Assembly: GCA_964352855.1 (NCBI GenBank)
Contig: CAYGTR010000005.1
Location: 1 to 64,000, forward strand
Direction of reading: 5' to 3'
Source of the DNA: Litorimonas sp964352855
GTDB taxonomy: Bacteria > Pseudomonadota > Alphaproteobacteria > Caulobacterales > Maricaulaceae
DNA: 64,000 nt
The position numbers and the translations under genes were made by a program. Shown one piece after another: positions 42,178 to 52,310 of this stretch (positions are counted from its first letter, which is position 1; every line of letters starts with the position of its first letter). The notes under the pieces were generated by a model. The model was not told the DNA's origin. It was given only the letters and a program-made list of their open reading frames with translations, and did no database searches.

Positions 42178-45144
42178 TTACTTGGCAAAAGCGCCATCAA
42201 GAATGGCTTGCTGTTCTTTTTTATGTTTAGCCGCAATCCCTGTCGCCGTCGAGGCCGCAGGCGCGCGACCCACATATTTCAGGCGTGTCTGTTTTGCGCC
42301 AATCGCAATCAAGCTGTCTTCGATAAAGGGGTTGATGAAAGACCAAGCCCCCATATTTTTCGGCTCTTCCTGACACCAGATGAGTTCAGCATTTTTGAAA
42401 CGGCTTAGCTCTTCTTGGATAGCATCATCGGGATAGGGATATAATTGCTCCACACGCAACAGATAAATATCATTGCGGTTTTGTTTCTCGCGCTCTTCAA
42501 ATAGATCGTAATAGACTTTACCGGAACATAAAATCACGCGTTTAATTTTGGAATCCGCCACCAGTTTAATTTCTGTTGACTCTGGACGATATTGCGCATC
42601 ATCCCACAACACGCGGTGGAATTCTGATTCCGGCCCCATTTCTTTAAGTGTCGACACACAAAGCTTATGACGCAGAAGGCTTTTCGGACTCATAACAATA
42701 AGCGGCTTACGGAAACCGCGCTTCAATTGACGGCGTAGGGCATGGAAATAATTAGCCGGTGTTGAGATGTTAGCTACCTGCATATTATCCTCGGCGCATT
42801 GCTGAAGGTAACGTTCCAAACGGGCGGAGCTATGTTCCGGGCCTTGTCCTTCATAACCATGCGGCAGCAGCATCACAAGACCGCTCATGCGGAGCCATTT
42901 TTGCTCGGCCGAGCTGATAAACTGATCCACCATGACCTGCGCACCATTGGCGAAGTCACCAAATTGGGCTTCCCAAATTGTCAAAGCATGTGGGGCTGCG
43001 GTCGAGAAACCATATTCAAATCCAAGAACCGCTTCCTCGGAGAGGTGAGAGTTCAAAACCTGATAATATTCTTGTTCATTCGACAGATTGTTTAAGGGCG
43101 TATATTTTTCTTCGGTCGTTTGATCGATGAAATTCGACTGGCGTTGAGAGAAAGTCCCGCGCTCAGAGTCTTGCCCGGATAAACGCACAGGGTGACCCTC
43201 GGTAATCAGCGTGCCAAATGCAAGATGTTCGGCCAAGCCCCAATCAATATTGTCCCCGGCCTCGATTTTCTCAGCCCGCGCTTTGATGATGCGCTCTAAG
43301 GTGCGATGAATATTAACGCTGTTCGGCACAGTTGTGATTTTTGTGCCAATTTCTTTTAGACGCCCAATCTCCACGCCCGTTGCGCCACGGCGTTTGCCGT
43401 CTTTTTCGGTTGGCAAGGACAGACCCTGCCAGACACCCTGCAGCCAATCGGGTTGTTTGGTTTCATAAGTTTTGGCTTTATCAAATTCCTGATCAAGGAA
43501 CGCATAAAAATCATCAACCTGCGTCTGATGTTCTTCTGCCGTCAGATCACCCTGCGCAATCAACCGCTGCGCATAAATGCTCATTGTGCTCTCAATTGCA
43601 CCGATTTTGCTATACATAATCGGCTGGGTAAAGGACGGGTCATCGCCTTCATTATGACCATAGCGGCGGTAACAAACGATATCGAGAACAACATCCTTGC
43701 CGAATTTTTGGCGATATTCCGTGGCCACACGTGCCGCAAAAACAACGGCTTCGGGATCATCACCGTTCACATGGAAGACAGGTGCTTCGACCATAAAGGC
43801 CACGTCTGAACAATATTGCCCTGACCGGTATTCATCCGGTATCGTCGTAAATCCGATTTGGTTGTTCACAATCACATGGATTGTGCCCCCTGTGCGGTAA
43901 CCCACAAGCTGGCTCATCTGGAAGCTTTCCATGACCACGCCTTGCCCGGCGAAAGCCGAGTCACCATGGAGGATAACAGCCATGACTTCTTCAGGATTAT
44001 GCGTCCGATAGGTACCGGAGGCGGTTTGTTGCTTGGCCCGCGTTTTCCCCATCACAACAGGGGCGACGACTTCCAAATGCGACGGGTTGGGTGCGAGAGA
44101 TAAGTGAACGGAATTACCGTCAAATTCACGATCATCAGATACGCCCAAATGATATTTTACATCGCCTGAGCCAAAATCTTCACCACCCGCAGCAACACCG
44201 CCGAGGAATTCATAGAATATCGCAGAATACGGCTTCTGCATAACAGACGCCATAACGTTTAAACGTCCGCGATGCGGCATACCGAAGTTAATGTCTTTCA
44301 AGCCCAGCTGGCCGCCGCGTTTTATGATTTGTTCTAGCGCCGGTAAGAGGCTTTCTGCCCCGTCAATACCGAAGCGTTTCGTGCCGGGATAGCGTTTATG
44401 AATAAGCTGTTCAAAGGCCTCGCCTTCAATGAGTTTTTGCAAAATCGCAAGACGGCCCTCTTTCGAAAAGCTTATTTCTTTTTCCGGGCCTTCGAGGCGC
44501 TCTTGAATCCACGCCTTTTCTTCGGGGTTAGAGACATGGGTGAATTGCACACCGAGGGTCGAGCAATAGGTGCGCTGCACAATTGCAATGATTTGGTTCA
44601 TGGAGGCATAATCAAGACCTAAAACACCGTCGATAAAGATATCCCTATCCATATCCGCGGGGCTAAATCCGTAAGTAACGGGATCCAGTTCAGGATGCTC
44701 ACCTGGCTGTTGCAAACCCAGAGGGTCAAGATTGGCGACGCAGTGACCGCGCACACGATAGGCCCGGATCAACATCAGCGCAGCAATAGAATCTTTGGCC
44801 GCTTGCTGCACTTCGTCTTTTGACAAATTCGGGTTGGCTTTCGCAACCGCATTTTGGGCCATGTCAGGGCTCACGCCCCAATCACCTGTCAGTGCAGAGG
44901 TCAGCTCGCCATTTTCAGCAATCGGCCAATTTGCCCGTTTCCACGCAGGGCCATTGGCGACATGCTGTGCATTGGCGCTGTCTTCGCCGAGGCTTTGAAA
45001 ATAGGCGCGCCAGCTCGGGTCAACTGAGCTGGGATTGCGCGTGTATTGCGCCTGCATTTGTTCGAGATAGGCGGCGTTTCCGCCGTCCAAGAAGAGCGTA
45101 TCCAGAAATGTCTGGTTTTGTTCAGAGCGGCTCTTTTCAGCCAT
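42178..45144 (-). CDS. sucA: 2-Oxoglutarate dehydrogenase E1 component
   Basis: A 988-residue thiamine-diphosphate enzyme, normal length. It decarboxylates 2-oxoglutarate and passes the succinyl unit to the lipoyl group of OdhB. Landmarks: the N-terminal FLDGGNAAYLEQMQAQY recruitment segment, GMPHRGRLNVMASVM, VHLSLAPNPSHLEVVAPVV, HGDSAFAGQGVVMESFQMSQ, NNQIGFTT and YRRYGHNEGDDPSFTQP in the first half, then LLPHGYEGQGPEHSSARLER and PANYFHALRRQ in the second. The gene lies between sucD and odhB, all on the minus strand. Confidence 0.97.
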   Translation of the reverse strand: MAEKSRSEQNQTFLDTLFLDGGNAAYLEQMQAQYTRNPSSVDPSWRAYFQSLGEDSANAQHVANGPAWKRANWPIAENGELTSALTGDWGVSPDMAQNAVAKANPNLSKDEVQQAAKDSIAALMLIRAYRVRGHCVANLDPLGLQQPGEHPELDPVTYGFSPADMDRDIFIDGVLGLDYASMNQIIAIVQRTYCSTLGVQFTHVSNPEEKAWIQERLEGPEKEISFSKEGRLAILQKLIEGEAFEQLIHKRYPGTKRFGIDGAESLLPALEQIIKRGGQLGLKDINFGMPHRGRLNVMASVMQKPYSAIFYEFLGGVAAGGEDFGSGDVKYHLGVSDDREFDGNSVHLSLAPNPSHLEVVAPVVMGKTRAKQQTASGTYRTHNPEEVMAVILHGDSAFAGQGVVMESFQMSQLVGYRTGGTIHVIVNNQIGFTTIPDEYRSGQYCSDVAFMVEAPVFHVNGDDPEAVVFAARVATEYRQKFGKDVVLDIVCYRRYGHNEGDDPSFTQPIMYSKIGAIESTMSIYAQRLIAQGDLTAEEHQTQVDDFYAFLDQEFDKAKTYETKQPDWLQGVWQGLSLPTEKDGKRRGATGVEIGRLKEIGTKITTVPNSVNIHRTLERIIKARAEKIEAGDNIDWGLAEHLAFGTLITEGHPVRLSGQDSERGTFSQRQSNFIDQTTEEKYTPLNNLSNEQEYYQVLNSHLSEEAVLGFEYGFSTAAPHALTIWEAQFGDFANGAQVMVDQFISSAEQKWLRMSGLVMLLPHGYEGQGPEHSSARLERYLQQCAEDNMQVANISTPANYFHALRRQLKRGFRKPLIVMSPKSLLRHKLCVSTLKEMGPESEFHRVLWDDAQYRPESTEIKLVADSKIKRVILCSGKVYYDLFEEREKQNRNDIYLLRVEQLYPYPDDAIQEELSRFKNAELIWCQEEPKNMGAWSFINPFIEDSLIAIGAKQTRLKYVGRAPAASTATGIAAKHKKEQQAILDGAFAK

Positions 45145-45249
45145 GGCAGGACCCTTAAGTCTTGGTTAAAAATTGGTGTATCGGAGCTATACGCCCCAAA
45201 AACCTAATAGTTTCATAATCAGCCGTTTAACACGTCCATCCCTCGAGCG

Positions 45250-46134
45250 CTATGCGCTCAAAACATCCATCATGGTTACGCCCAATTTGGCCGGAGAGTC
45301 GGACACTTTGATGCCCGCTGCTTCCATCGCCGCAATTTTATCTTCCGCGCCGCCTTTGCCGCCAGAGACAATCGCACCGGCATGACCCATTGTGCGGCCC
45401 GGAGGCGCGGTGCGGCCTGCGATAAAGCCAACCATCGGCTTTTTAATGCCTTTCTTGGCCATATGCGCAACATATTCTGCCGCTTCTTCTTCGGCAGAGC
45501 CGCCGATTTCACCAATCATGATGATTTGTTTTGTGGCGTCATCATTGAGGAACAATTCAAGACAGTCGATAAAGTTTGTGCCGTTAATCGGGTCACCGCC
45601 AATCCCAATCGCTGTTGTCTGGCCGAGGCCGACTTGTGTCGTTTGGAACACGGCTTCATAAGTTAGCGTCCCGGAACGGGAAACCACGCCGCAGGTGCCT
45701 TTTTTGAAAATCTTACCTGGCATAATGCCGATTTTGCATTCGCCGGGGGTCAAAACACCCGGGCAGTTCGGCCCGATAAGGCGAGATTTAGAGCCTTGCA
45801 ACGCACGCTTAACAGGGATCATATCAGAGACAGGAATGCCCTCTGTTATGGCGATAATGAGTTCCATCTCGGCGTCAATCGCCTCAAGAATTGAATCCGC
45901 AGCAAAGGGCGGCGGCACGTAAATCACAGACGCCGTTGCGCCCGTCGCATGTTTGGCCTCGGCCACCGTATCAAAGTTTGGCAGGCCGATATGTGTCGTT
46001 CCGCCCTTACCCGGCGTCACACCGCCCACCATTTTTGTGCCATAGGCAATGGCCTGTTCTGTATGGAACGTCCCGGTTTTACCCGTCATCCCCTGCGTGA
46101 TAACTTTGGTATCTTTGTTGATAAGTACTGACAT
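45250..46134 (-). CDS. sucD: Succinyl-CoA ligase alpha subunit
   Basis: A 294-residue alpha subunit. MTGKTGTFHTEQAIAYGTKMV begins the CoA domain (quoted in part: GKTGTFHTEQAIAYG), LIGPNCPGVLTPGECKIGIM and GIGGDPINGTNFIDCL follow, and the phosphohistidine lies in GRTMGHAGAIVSGGKG. It makes succinate and ATP or GTP from succinyl-CoA with SucC. Unusually it does not follow sucC directly; a toxin-antitoxin pair stands between. Its Shine-Dalgarno AAGGA overlaps the TAA stop of the vapC-like gene, so the three are closely coupled in translation. Confidence 0.96.
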   Translation of the reverse strand: MSVLINKDTKVITQGMTGKTGTFHTEQAIAYGTKMVGGVTPGKGGTTHIGLPNFDTVAEAKHATGATASVIYVPPPFAADSILEAIDAEMELIIAITEGIPVSDMIPVKRALQGSKSRLIGPNCPGVLTPGECKIGIMPGKIFKKGTCGVVSRSGTLTYEAVFQTTQVGLGQTTAIGIGGDPINGTNFIDCLELFLNDDATKQIIMIGEIGGSAEEEAAEYVAHMAKKGIKKPMVGFIAGRTAPPGRTMGHAGAIVSGGKGGAEDKIAAMEAAGIKVSDSPAKLGVTMMDVLSA

Positions 46135-46143
46135 ATCGCGTCC

Positions 46144-46584
46144 TTATTGAAATTTATGATCAATGTCACGGAAAGGATTGATGACGGTTACGCCATCATA
46201 GTCTTGACCATGGCTTAAGTCTTCTGAGTAGAGGGTATTCACGCCTAGCTGTTTGGCGGCAGCCAAAATTGCGCCATCCCAATATGAAACATTATACCGC
46301 ATAGAGAGAGCTATACCCTCCATGACAACCCGGCTATCTACATCTAAGCAGGGCTTAGCTGATAATACCGCAACCCACTTTGCCGCATCTACTGGTGACA
46401 ATGGAATTTCCCATTTATTCAATTTAGTCGCATTAACATAGAATTCGGCTAAAACTTGGGCGGAAGTAGAGTAGGCTTGCGTTGCAACGATATCGCGAGC
46501 AACGTCCCGTTTTTCAGGGGCAACATCAGCACCCAGCGCAGCATATAGCAAAACGTTCGTATCAAGCATGCAATCAGGTTTCAT
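46144..46584 (-). CDS. PIN-domain toxin, VapC type
   Basis: A 146-residue PIN-domain ribonuclease of the VapC class. Acidic catalytic residues are all in place: D8 in LDTNVLLYA, E47 in AQVLAEFYVNAT, D103 in SYWDGAILAAA and D122 in YSEDLSHGQ. Such toxins cut tRNA or rRNA with Mg2+ and are neutralised by the upstream antitoxin. It starts eight bases after the antitoxin stop and ends nine bases before sucD, whose ribosome binding site overlaps its stop. The insertion into sucC-sucD is not a common arrangement. Full-length, so probably active. Confidence 0.9.
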   Translation of the reverse strand: MKPDCMLDTNVLLYAALGADVAPEKRDVARDIVATQAYSTSAQVLAEFYVNATKLNKWEIPLSPVDAAKWVAVLSAKPCLDVDSRVVMEGIALSMRYNVSYWDGAILAAAKQLGVNTLYSEDLSHGQDYDGVTVINPFRDIDHKFQ

Positions 46585-46592
46585 TGTGTGAG

Positions 46593-46850
46593 TTACTTAA
46601 ACCGGTCAAAACGAGGTTCACCCGAATAGGTTTCTTCGCGACTGAACTTAGCCTTTCCCATCCGACCTTTTGAGGAATCGATTAAGGCAAGTAGAGCTTC
46701 TCGCGCTTTATCTTTGCCACGCTCTTTCTCGACATGTTTTTCACATAATGAGCGAATAATAGCGTTCACAGAAGAACCTTGCTGAAAGGCCACAACCTTA
46801 AGCTCCGCCAAAAGCGCTTCATCCATAACAAGTGTAATATTTTTACCCAT
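46593..46850 (-). CDS. Ribbon-helix-helix antitoxin, VapB type
   Basis: An 85-residue protein. The N-terminal segment NITLVMDEALLAELKVVAF with QGSSVNAIIRSLCEKHV is a ribbon-helix-helix DNA-binding fold, followed by a lysine-rich C-terminal half that should wrap the PIN toxin. It precedes the toxin gene by eight bases. A 15-base perfect palindrome with an extra half-site lies five bases upstream of its ATG (46856-46878), which is the expected place for autorepression by the antitoxin or toxin-antitoxin complex. An assembly gap begins 36 bases upstream, so the left boundary of the insert is not visible. Confidence 0.85.
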   Translation of the reverse strand: MGKNITLVMDEALLAELKVVAFQQGSSVNAIIRSLCEKHVEKERGKDKAREALLALIDSSKGRMGKAKFSREETYSGEPRFDRFK

Positions 46851-46855
46851 AAATT

Positions 46856-46878
46856 ACACATATTATGTGTTTATGTGT
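46856..46878 (-). promoter_or_regulatory. Palindromic operator of the toxin-antitoxin pair
   Basis: ACACATA-T-TATGTGT at 46856-46870 is a perfect palindrome, and a further TTATGTGT copy follows at 46871-46878. It directly precedes the antitoxin start codon. This points to autoregulation independent of the sucC promoter. Confidence 0.65.
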
Positions 46879-46886
46879 GATGCAAG

Positions 46887-46986
46887 NNNNNNNNNNNNNN
46901 NNNNNNNNNNNNNNNNNNNNNNNNNNNNNNNNNNNNNNNNNNNNNNNNNNNNNNNNNNNNNNNNNNNNNNNNNNNNNNNNNNNNNN
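46887..46986. other. Assembly gap (100 N) at the sucC 3' end
   Basis: Exactly 100 N, no shared flanks. It hides the last few codons and stop of sucC and the upstream edge of the toxin-antitoxin insert. Confidence 0.9.
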
Positions 46987-48167
<1,181 letters not shown>

Positions 48168-48331
48168 GAAATACGTGTCCGCTTATTAGGTTTACAGGAC
48201 TTGACCCAAAATGAGCCAAAAATCTTATCCCCTATAGTCAGTGCAACCCATCGCTGCAACCGTGGATTCACCTGTGAGGCGCAGATTTCAGCGATAAAAG
48301 CGCGCGGAAAGACGCCGTTTATTGCGGCATA

Positions 48332-48877
48332 TCAATCAAGCGCAACCGTGTAGCGGTGCGAACCTTCGGCCAGACGAAAACGGGCCTTTGACCATTCTGG
48401 CACTTGCAGCCATTTCGCGGAGGCGTTTGAGAAGTAATAGGCCTCTTGCGGCAGTCCTATAAGATTGCTGTCTAAGACGTGGTTTTCATTCGCGTCATGC
48501 ATCAGCATAAAGGCATATTCCCCTGCTTTTAAGTCAGAAAAAGTAATGCGCGCCGCACCATCATTAACGCTGAGCTTGCCCTTTCGCACCGGCACGCCGG
48601 CCATATAGTTCAGTTCGGAATTAAAAAGATTGATATCTATAATACCGGAATTGATGTCCAATCCCGTCAACTCTACAGTCAAATCGCTCGACCCTGTGGC
48701 TATAAAAGATGTCGCCGTTTGAATATCCGCTTTTTGCGATGCCAGAACCGATGCCCATAACGTAAACCCCGCCAGAACAGTGATAATCAGGCCGAGACCC
48801 AAGCGGTCTAAGAGAGCGCTGTTCCAAAATCTACGGCCAAAACGGCCCTTATCATTCTGTGATTGTGTTAAAACCAT
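48332..48877 (-). CDS. DUF2141 protein with N-terminal membrane segment
   Basis: A 181-residue protein with a cytosolic start, one hydrophobic segment (about 26-46, LGLGLIITVLAGFTLWASVL) and a DUF2141-type domain. That domain is recognised from LTVELTGLDINSGIIDINLF, FSDLKAGEYAFMLMHDANENHVLD, GLPQEAYYFSN and SKARFRLAEG. The HDANENHVLD segment resembles the calcium-like HDxNxNxxxD loop common to the family. Function unknown; secreted beta-rich proteins of this group often accompany carotenoid or envelope genes. ATG 48877 (MVLTQ) follows GGACGAGAG; ATG 48895 is an alternative. Last gene of the carotenoid oxygenase unit and paralogue of the gene at 50858. Confidence 0.75.
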   Translation of the reverse strand: MVLTQSQNDKGRFGRRFWNSALLDRLGLGLIITVLAGFTLWASVLASQKADIQTATSFIATGSSDLTVELTGLDINSGIIDINLFNSELNYMAGVPVRKGKLSVNDGAARITFSDLKAGEYAFMLMHDANENHVLDSNLIGLPQEAYYFSNASAKWLQVPEWSKARFRLAEGSHRYTVALD

Positions 48878-48954
48878 CTCTCGTCCGCCCTTCATTGAGA
48901 CTGGCAAGAGAGGATGCAATAATCATGCCGAAGAAATCGGAGTCATATATCCTT

Positions 48955-49347
48955 TTAGGCGAAAAAGAGCATCCACATGGTGCGTCCGGGCATGAAAGAA
49001 AATACGCCGGGTATGAGGAGCGCGCCGAAAAACAGGCCTAAGACCGCCCGCTTATGCCCTTTCACGTTGCCCTTGCGTATATAGAAGACGGTTTCAAACA
49101 GTGCGAAGAATGTGATCGGCACAAAAATATGGATCCATGAAAAGCTGCCCTCATTTATTTGTCGAATAAAAATCGCACTCAAGGCCGTGAGAAACATCAG
49201 CAGAGCGAAAGCCCGGCCCGTCATTTTATGCGCCCACGTCCCTTTCTTGCGCGAATACATGACAATGCCCAAGATTAAGGCTCCAATGGCAACCAACATA
49301 TGGATTTGGATGGCTGGGCTGGCCTCAGTAAAATATTGAATATTCAT
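48955..49347 (-). CDS. DUF2306 membrane protein
   Basis: A 130-residue protein with four predicted spans. Family-like blocks: IQIHMLVAIGALILGIVMYS, KKGTWAHKMTGRAFALLMFL, FSWIHIFVPITFFALFETV, KGNVKGHKRAVLGLFFGALL and FMPGRTMW. Histidines in these spans (H17, H-K near 41, H83 and H106) are conserved in the group and could bind a metal or haem; this is inference. The start is ATG 49347, with one base between it and the TAA of the carotenoid oxygenase gene, so it is coupled to that gene. Its tight link suggests a role in the same pathway. Confidence 0.8.
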   Translation of the reverse strand: MNIQYFTEASPAIQIHMLVAIGALILGIVMYSRKKGTWAHKMTGRAFALLMFLTALSAIFIRQINEGSFSWIHIFVPITFFALFETVFYIRKGNVKGHKRAVLGLFFGALLIPGVFSFMPGRTMWMLFFA

Positions 49348-49348
49348 C

Positions 49349-50830
49349 TTAGGCCCCGGCCCATGCGCCGTGAAAACCGAGCGGCAAAGCATAGGGGAGT
49401 TCGAAAATGGCCACAGGGCCGTCTTCAATATTTTCCGCACGCAATATATTCACGCGGGTTTTCTTGGTTTTATAATCAAGTGTGGTGCCGATCAGCCACC
49501 CATCACCCTCGCTTTTACGCGAGGCGGAGGGCACGAAGAGATGCTCTTCAACCAGAACCGTCCGACCATAATCATAGGCTTGTAAGTCCCCCGTTTTCAG
49601 GTCGTGCCGTAGAACAGCGGACTCGCCGGGGCGGCCTGCGCGGGACTGTCCGACCGTATAGAGATATTGCGCGGCACGCCCGCCATAGAGTTTGTTAAAT
49701 TGCGGGAACTCATGCGTGGCCAGTTTTGTTGTCACTGCGCGGATTTCCGCCTTCCCATTTGTCTTGAGCAGGACTTCATTTAAAATAGTCGGGCCAGCCT
49801 CGCCTAATTCGCCGCGCATCAAAGCCTTGGCGCTCTGAGAGACAAAATCATCCTCGCTATGGCTGCAAAGCGTAAAGCGAATATCGCCGGATTTTTCAGC
49901 ATAGGCATTGCCGAAATGAAACTGAAAACCGGGGGGCAATTCAAAATCCTGTCGGGCGTCTAAATCATTCATATCCAGCACAACAACATGTTGCGGCGCA
50001 TCTTTCTGATATTGGAATAAATCCAAATAGGTGTTTCCGTTTGTCACAGCCCGAAAGGACGGCGAGACAAAAATGAGCCGACTATCCGTGATACAGAAAT
50101 CATGGATCATGCCGCCCGGCACATTTTTGATCAATTTGCTGTTGAGCAGCTCTCCTGTCGGACTGATTTTATAAATGACCAAGGCCTGCATCTGAACGCT
50201 CTGTCCGAAGTTCCAAATATTGCCTTTTTGGTCAATACGCGGATGCGCTGAAAAAGGCATGCCCTCTAAATCGGGCGCCCAGACTTTGACACCCTTCGTG
50301 TCCAGCGTGTCAGAGTTTAGGCTGTAAGCGGAGCCCCCTTCCCACAGCGCCAAAAGCTCGCCCCCCACTGGCAAGACACTGGTGTTGGCCGCATTAGCAC
50401 TGTCGGGGCCACGCATTGGAAAACCTGCATCAATATGTGTGCCGAAGCCGCCCACCGTAAACTGACCTGCTTTTTCGTTTTGTTTGTAAAGGTCTGTTTC
50501 AATGACGCGTCCTAAGTGGGACACATTATTGTCTCCTAAGCGGAAGGCCTGCACCATGCCTTCCCCGTCAAACCAATGTTTCATTCGCACACCGGCACGC
50601 TCGTGAATGGCGGGGCCATTGCGATAGAATGTGCCTTTTAAATCCGTCGGCAATTTTCCGCTGATCAATTCTAACGCTTTAGTTTCCAATCTGTGTTTGG
50701 CGGGGTTCTGCCACCCAATATGCCAATCGGGAAAGCTGGCCGTGCTGGCCAAAGCTATTTTGGGCAAGGCAGAGGCGGCAGTAAGTGCGCCAAAAGCTTT
50801 CAGAATATTGCGACGGTTAAATTGAGTCAT
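49349..50830 (-). CDS. Secreted carotenoid cleavage oxygenase
   Basis: A 493-residue protein of the RPE65/carotenoid oxygenase family. The four iron-binding histidines of the seven-bladed propeller are H196 (FSAHPRID), H243 (GMIHDFCIT), H305 (FQFHFGNAY) and H487 (LGFHGAWAG). Second-shell acidic residues may be E373 in HEFPQF and E429. The N-terminus NRRNILKAFGALTAASALP followed by KIALAS is a twin-arginine-type signal, so the enzyme is probably exported folded with its iron. Family members split a double bond in carotenoids or stilbenes with O2. It lies 28 bases after the exported DUF2141 lipoprotein and one base before DUF2306. Substrate not known; no carotenoid synthesis gene is here. Confidence 0.9.
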   Translation of the reverse strand: MTQFNRRNILKAFGALTAASALPKIALASTASFPDWHIGWQNPAKHRLETKALELISGKLPTDLKGTFYRNGPAIHERAGVRMKHWFDGEGMVQAFRLGDNNVSHLGRVIETDLYKQNEKAGQFTVGGFGTHIDAGFPMRGPDSANAANTSVLPVGGELLALWEGGSAYSLNSDTLDTKGVKVWAPDLEGMPFSAHPRIDQKGNIWNFGQSVQMQALVIYKISPTGELLNSKLIKNVPGGMIHDFCITDSRLIFVSPSFRAVTNGNTYLDLFQYQKDAPQHVVVLDMNDLDARQDFELPPGFQFHFGNAYAEKSGDIRFTLCSHSEDDFVSQSAKALMRGELGEAGPTILNEVLLKTNGKAEIRAVTTKLATHEFPQFNKLYGGRAAQYLYTVGQSRAGRPGESAVLRHDLKTGDLQAYDYGRTVLVEEHLFVPSASRKSEGDGWLIGTTLDYKTKKTRVNILRAENIEDGPVAIFELPYALPLGFHGAWAGA

Positions 50831-50857
50831 TGGAAATCTCCGAGAGAGTTTGGCGGC

Positions 50858-51343
50858 TTAGAATGAAATGTTCTGAACCGTGTCACCTGACACAGTGAAT
50901 TTCGCTTTGGACCAAGGTGCTGGGCCCATTGTGCCTGACGCATTGTTTGAAAAGGCAAAAGGTTCCGTTGGCATGCCAAAGGCATTTGTGTTCATGTCGC
51001 CATCGCCGTTCACATCGTGATACATGCGGATGGCGTAATCACCGGCCGCCAGACCTTCAAATGTCATTGTGACAGTATCACTGTCCACAGCCACGCGATC
51101 GCCGCGAAGCGGGTTTCCGCCTTGATAGCCTTCGGCATCGACAAGCGCCGCCATGACAAAGCCTTGCTGAGCTTTGAACCCCGTCACATTGACAGTGACT
51201 TTAGAAAGCGTGGTCGCATCAGCAACCACAGCATCTGATGTAACAGGCATCGGTTGAGTCATCTCAGATGTCGCGCAGGCCGCCAAAGCGAATGTGCAGA
51301 TGATGGCGCCTTTCAAGCTTAGTGTATTTAATTTATGGGTCAT
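50858..51343 (-). CDS. DUF2141 lipoprotein
   Basis: A 161-residue predicted lipoprotein (ALAAC lipobox, C23) with a DUF2141 domain. Landmarks: KVTVNVTGFKAQQGFVMAAL, DTVTMTFEGLAAGDYAIRMY, HDVNGDGDMNTNAFGMPTEP and WSKAKFTVSGD. The HDVNGDGDMN loop resembles a calcium-binding EF-hand-like turn. It is the first gene of a four-gene unit with the carotenoid oxygenase, DUF2306 and a second DUF2141 gene, and is transcribed divergently from the LytTR regulator at 51492. Function unknown; its presence twice in one unit suggests it supports substrate binding or stability in the periplasm. Confidence 0.82.
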   Translation of the reverse strand: MTHKLNTLSLKGAIICTFALAACATSEMTQPMPVTSDAVVADATTLSKVTVNVTGFKAQQGFVMAALVDAEGYQGGNPLRGDRVAVDSDTVTMTFEGLAAGDYAIRMYHDVNGDGDMNTNAFGMPTEPFAFSNNASGTMGPAPWSKAKFTVSGDTVQNISF

Positions 51344-51491
51344 ATTTCACTCCGTCATATATTTAATTATGTTTCACCTGTCTTTGGCTTGAGGACATAA
51401 TGCGTAAATTTTTGGTGGGCGAAACCACAGATGCGTCGACCCGCAAGCTGACTGCGTGAATGACATCTATCTGTAGTTCACGGTCCGCGAA

Positions 51492-52295
51492 ATGCAGGTT
51501 TTATGGCTTGAAAAAGAGAGGCTTACAGTTCACGATACGTCAACGGTCACGCAGTCAGGAGCCTTTTTCGGGGTGAAGAACATCATCAAACTTTTTTTAC
51601 CCTTGGTTGTCACGTCCATTATCGCGGGTCTGATATTATCTATCCTTGGCCCCTTTGGAACAAGTCGGCAGAGCTTCGTCGAACGACTCATATATTGGGT
51701 AGGGCTTTGCGTAGCAGGCGGTTTAGGGGCAGGGCTTTTTGATCTTTTGCACATGCGTTTTAACTGGCCTGCAAAATCTTGGTTGATCGTTTTGGGGCAA
51801 TCTGTTGGATCAACGCTTTTGGTGACACTCGCGCTTTTTGCTATATTTCCGCCCAGCACGGTGCCCGCCATTTTTGTAACCTTCTTTTATGTCTGGGTGA
51901 TTGCCATTCTGATTTGCGGATTTGGCGAATTATTACGAAAAGCCAAAAAGGCCTCTGACACTGACATACCTTTCGCAACACGGCCCGCTATCATTGATCG
52001 CTTGCCTCCGAAACTTCGTAACGCAGATATATACGCCATCAGCGCGGAAGATCATTATGTTCGTGTGCACACCTCTCTGGGGGATGAGATGGTTTTGATG
52101 CGCCTGTCAGATGCCATTAAAGAAGTCGCCCCGACACTCGGTGAGCGCACGCATCGCTCGTGGTGGGTCGCCGAAGCAGGCATCGACAAGGTCGTTCGCA
52201 AAGACGGAAAAACGCAACTGGAGTTAAAAAATAATATCACCGCCCCGGTCAGTCGAAGTGGGCAAAAGCATATTAAAGAGGCTGGCTGGGTTTAG
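51492..52295 (+). CDS. Membrane-bound LytTR transcription regulator
   Basis: A 267-residue protein with four spans (about 33-52, 66-86, 96-117 and 123-145) and a C-terminal LytTR DNA-binding domain. LytTR blocks: IYAISAEDHYVRVHTSLGDEM, DAIKEV, THRSWWVAEAGIDKVVRKDG and PVSRSGQKHIKEAGW. It binds DNA from the membrane, so a signal in or across the membrane probably alters its activity. It is divergent from the DUF2141/carotenoid oxygenase unit, 148 bases away, and is the most likely regulator of it. A short hairpin (GTTTAG at 52290-52295 with CTAAAC at 52305-52310) ends the gene before the convergent GNAT gene. Confidence 0.88.
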   Translation: MQVLWLEKERLTVHDTSTVTQSGAFFGVKNIIKLFLPLVVTSIIAGLILSILGPFGTSRQSFVERLIYWVGLCVAGGLGAGLFDLLHMRFNWPAKSWLIVLGQSVGSTLLVTLALFAIFPPSTVPAIFVTFFYVWVIAILICGFGELLRKAKKASDTDIPFATRPAIIDRLPPKLRNADIYAISAEDHYVRVHTSLGDEMVLMRLSDAIKEVAPTLGERTHRSWWVAEAGIDKVVRKDGKTQLELKNNITAPVSRSGQKHIKEAGWV

Positions 52296-52310
52296 TCTTT
52301 CTCTCTAAAC

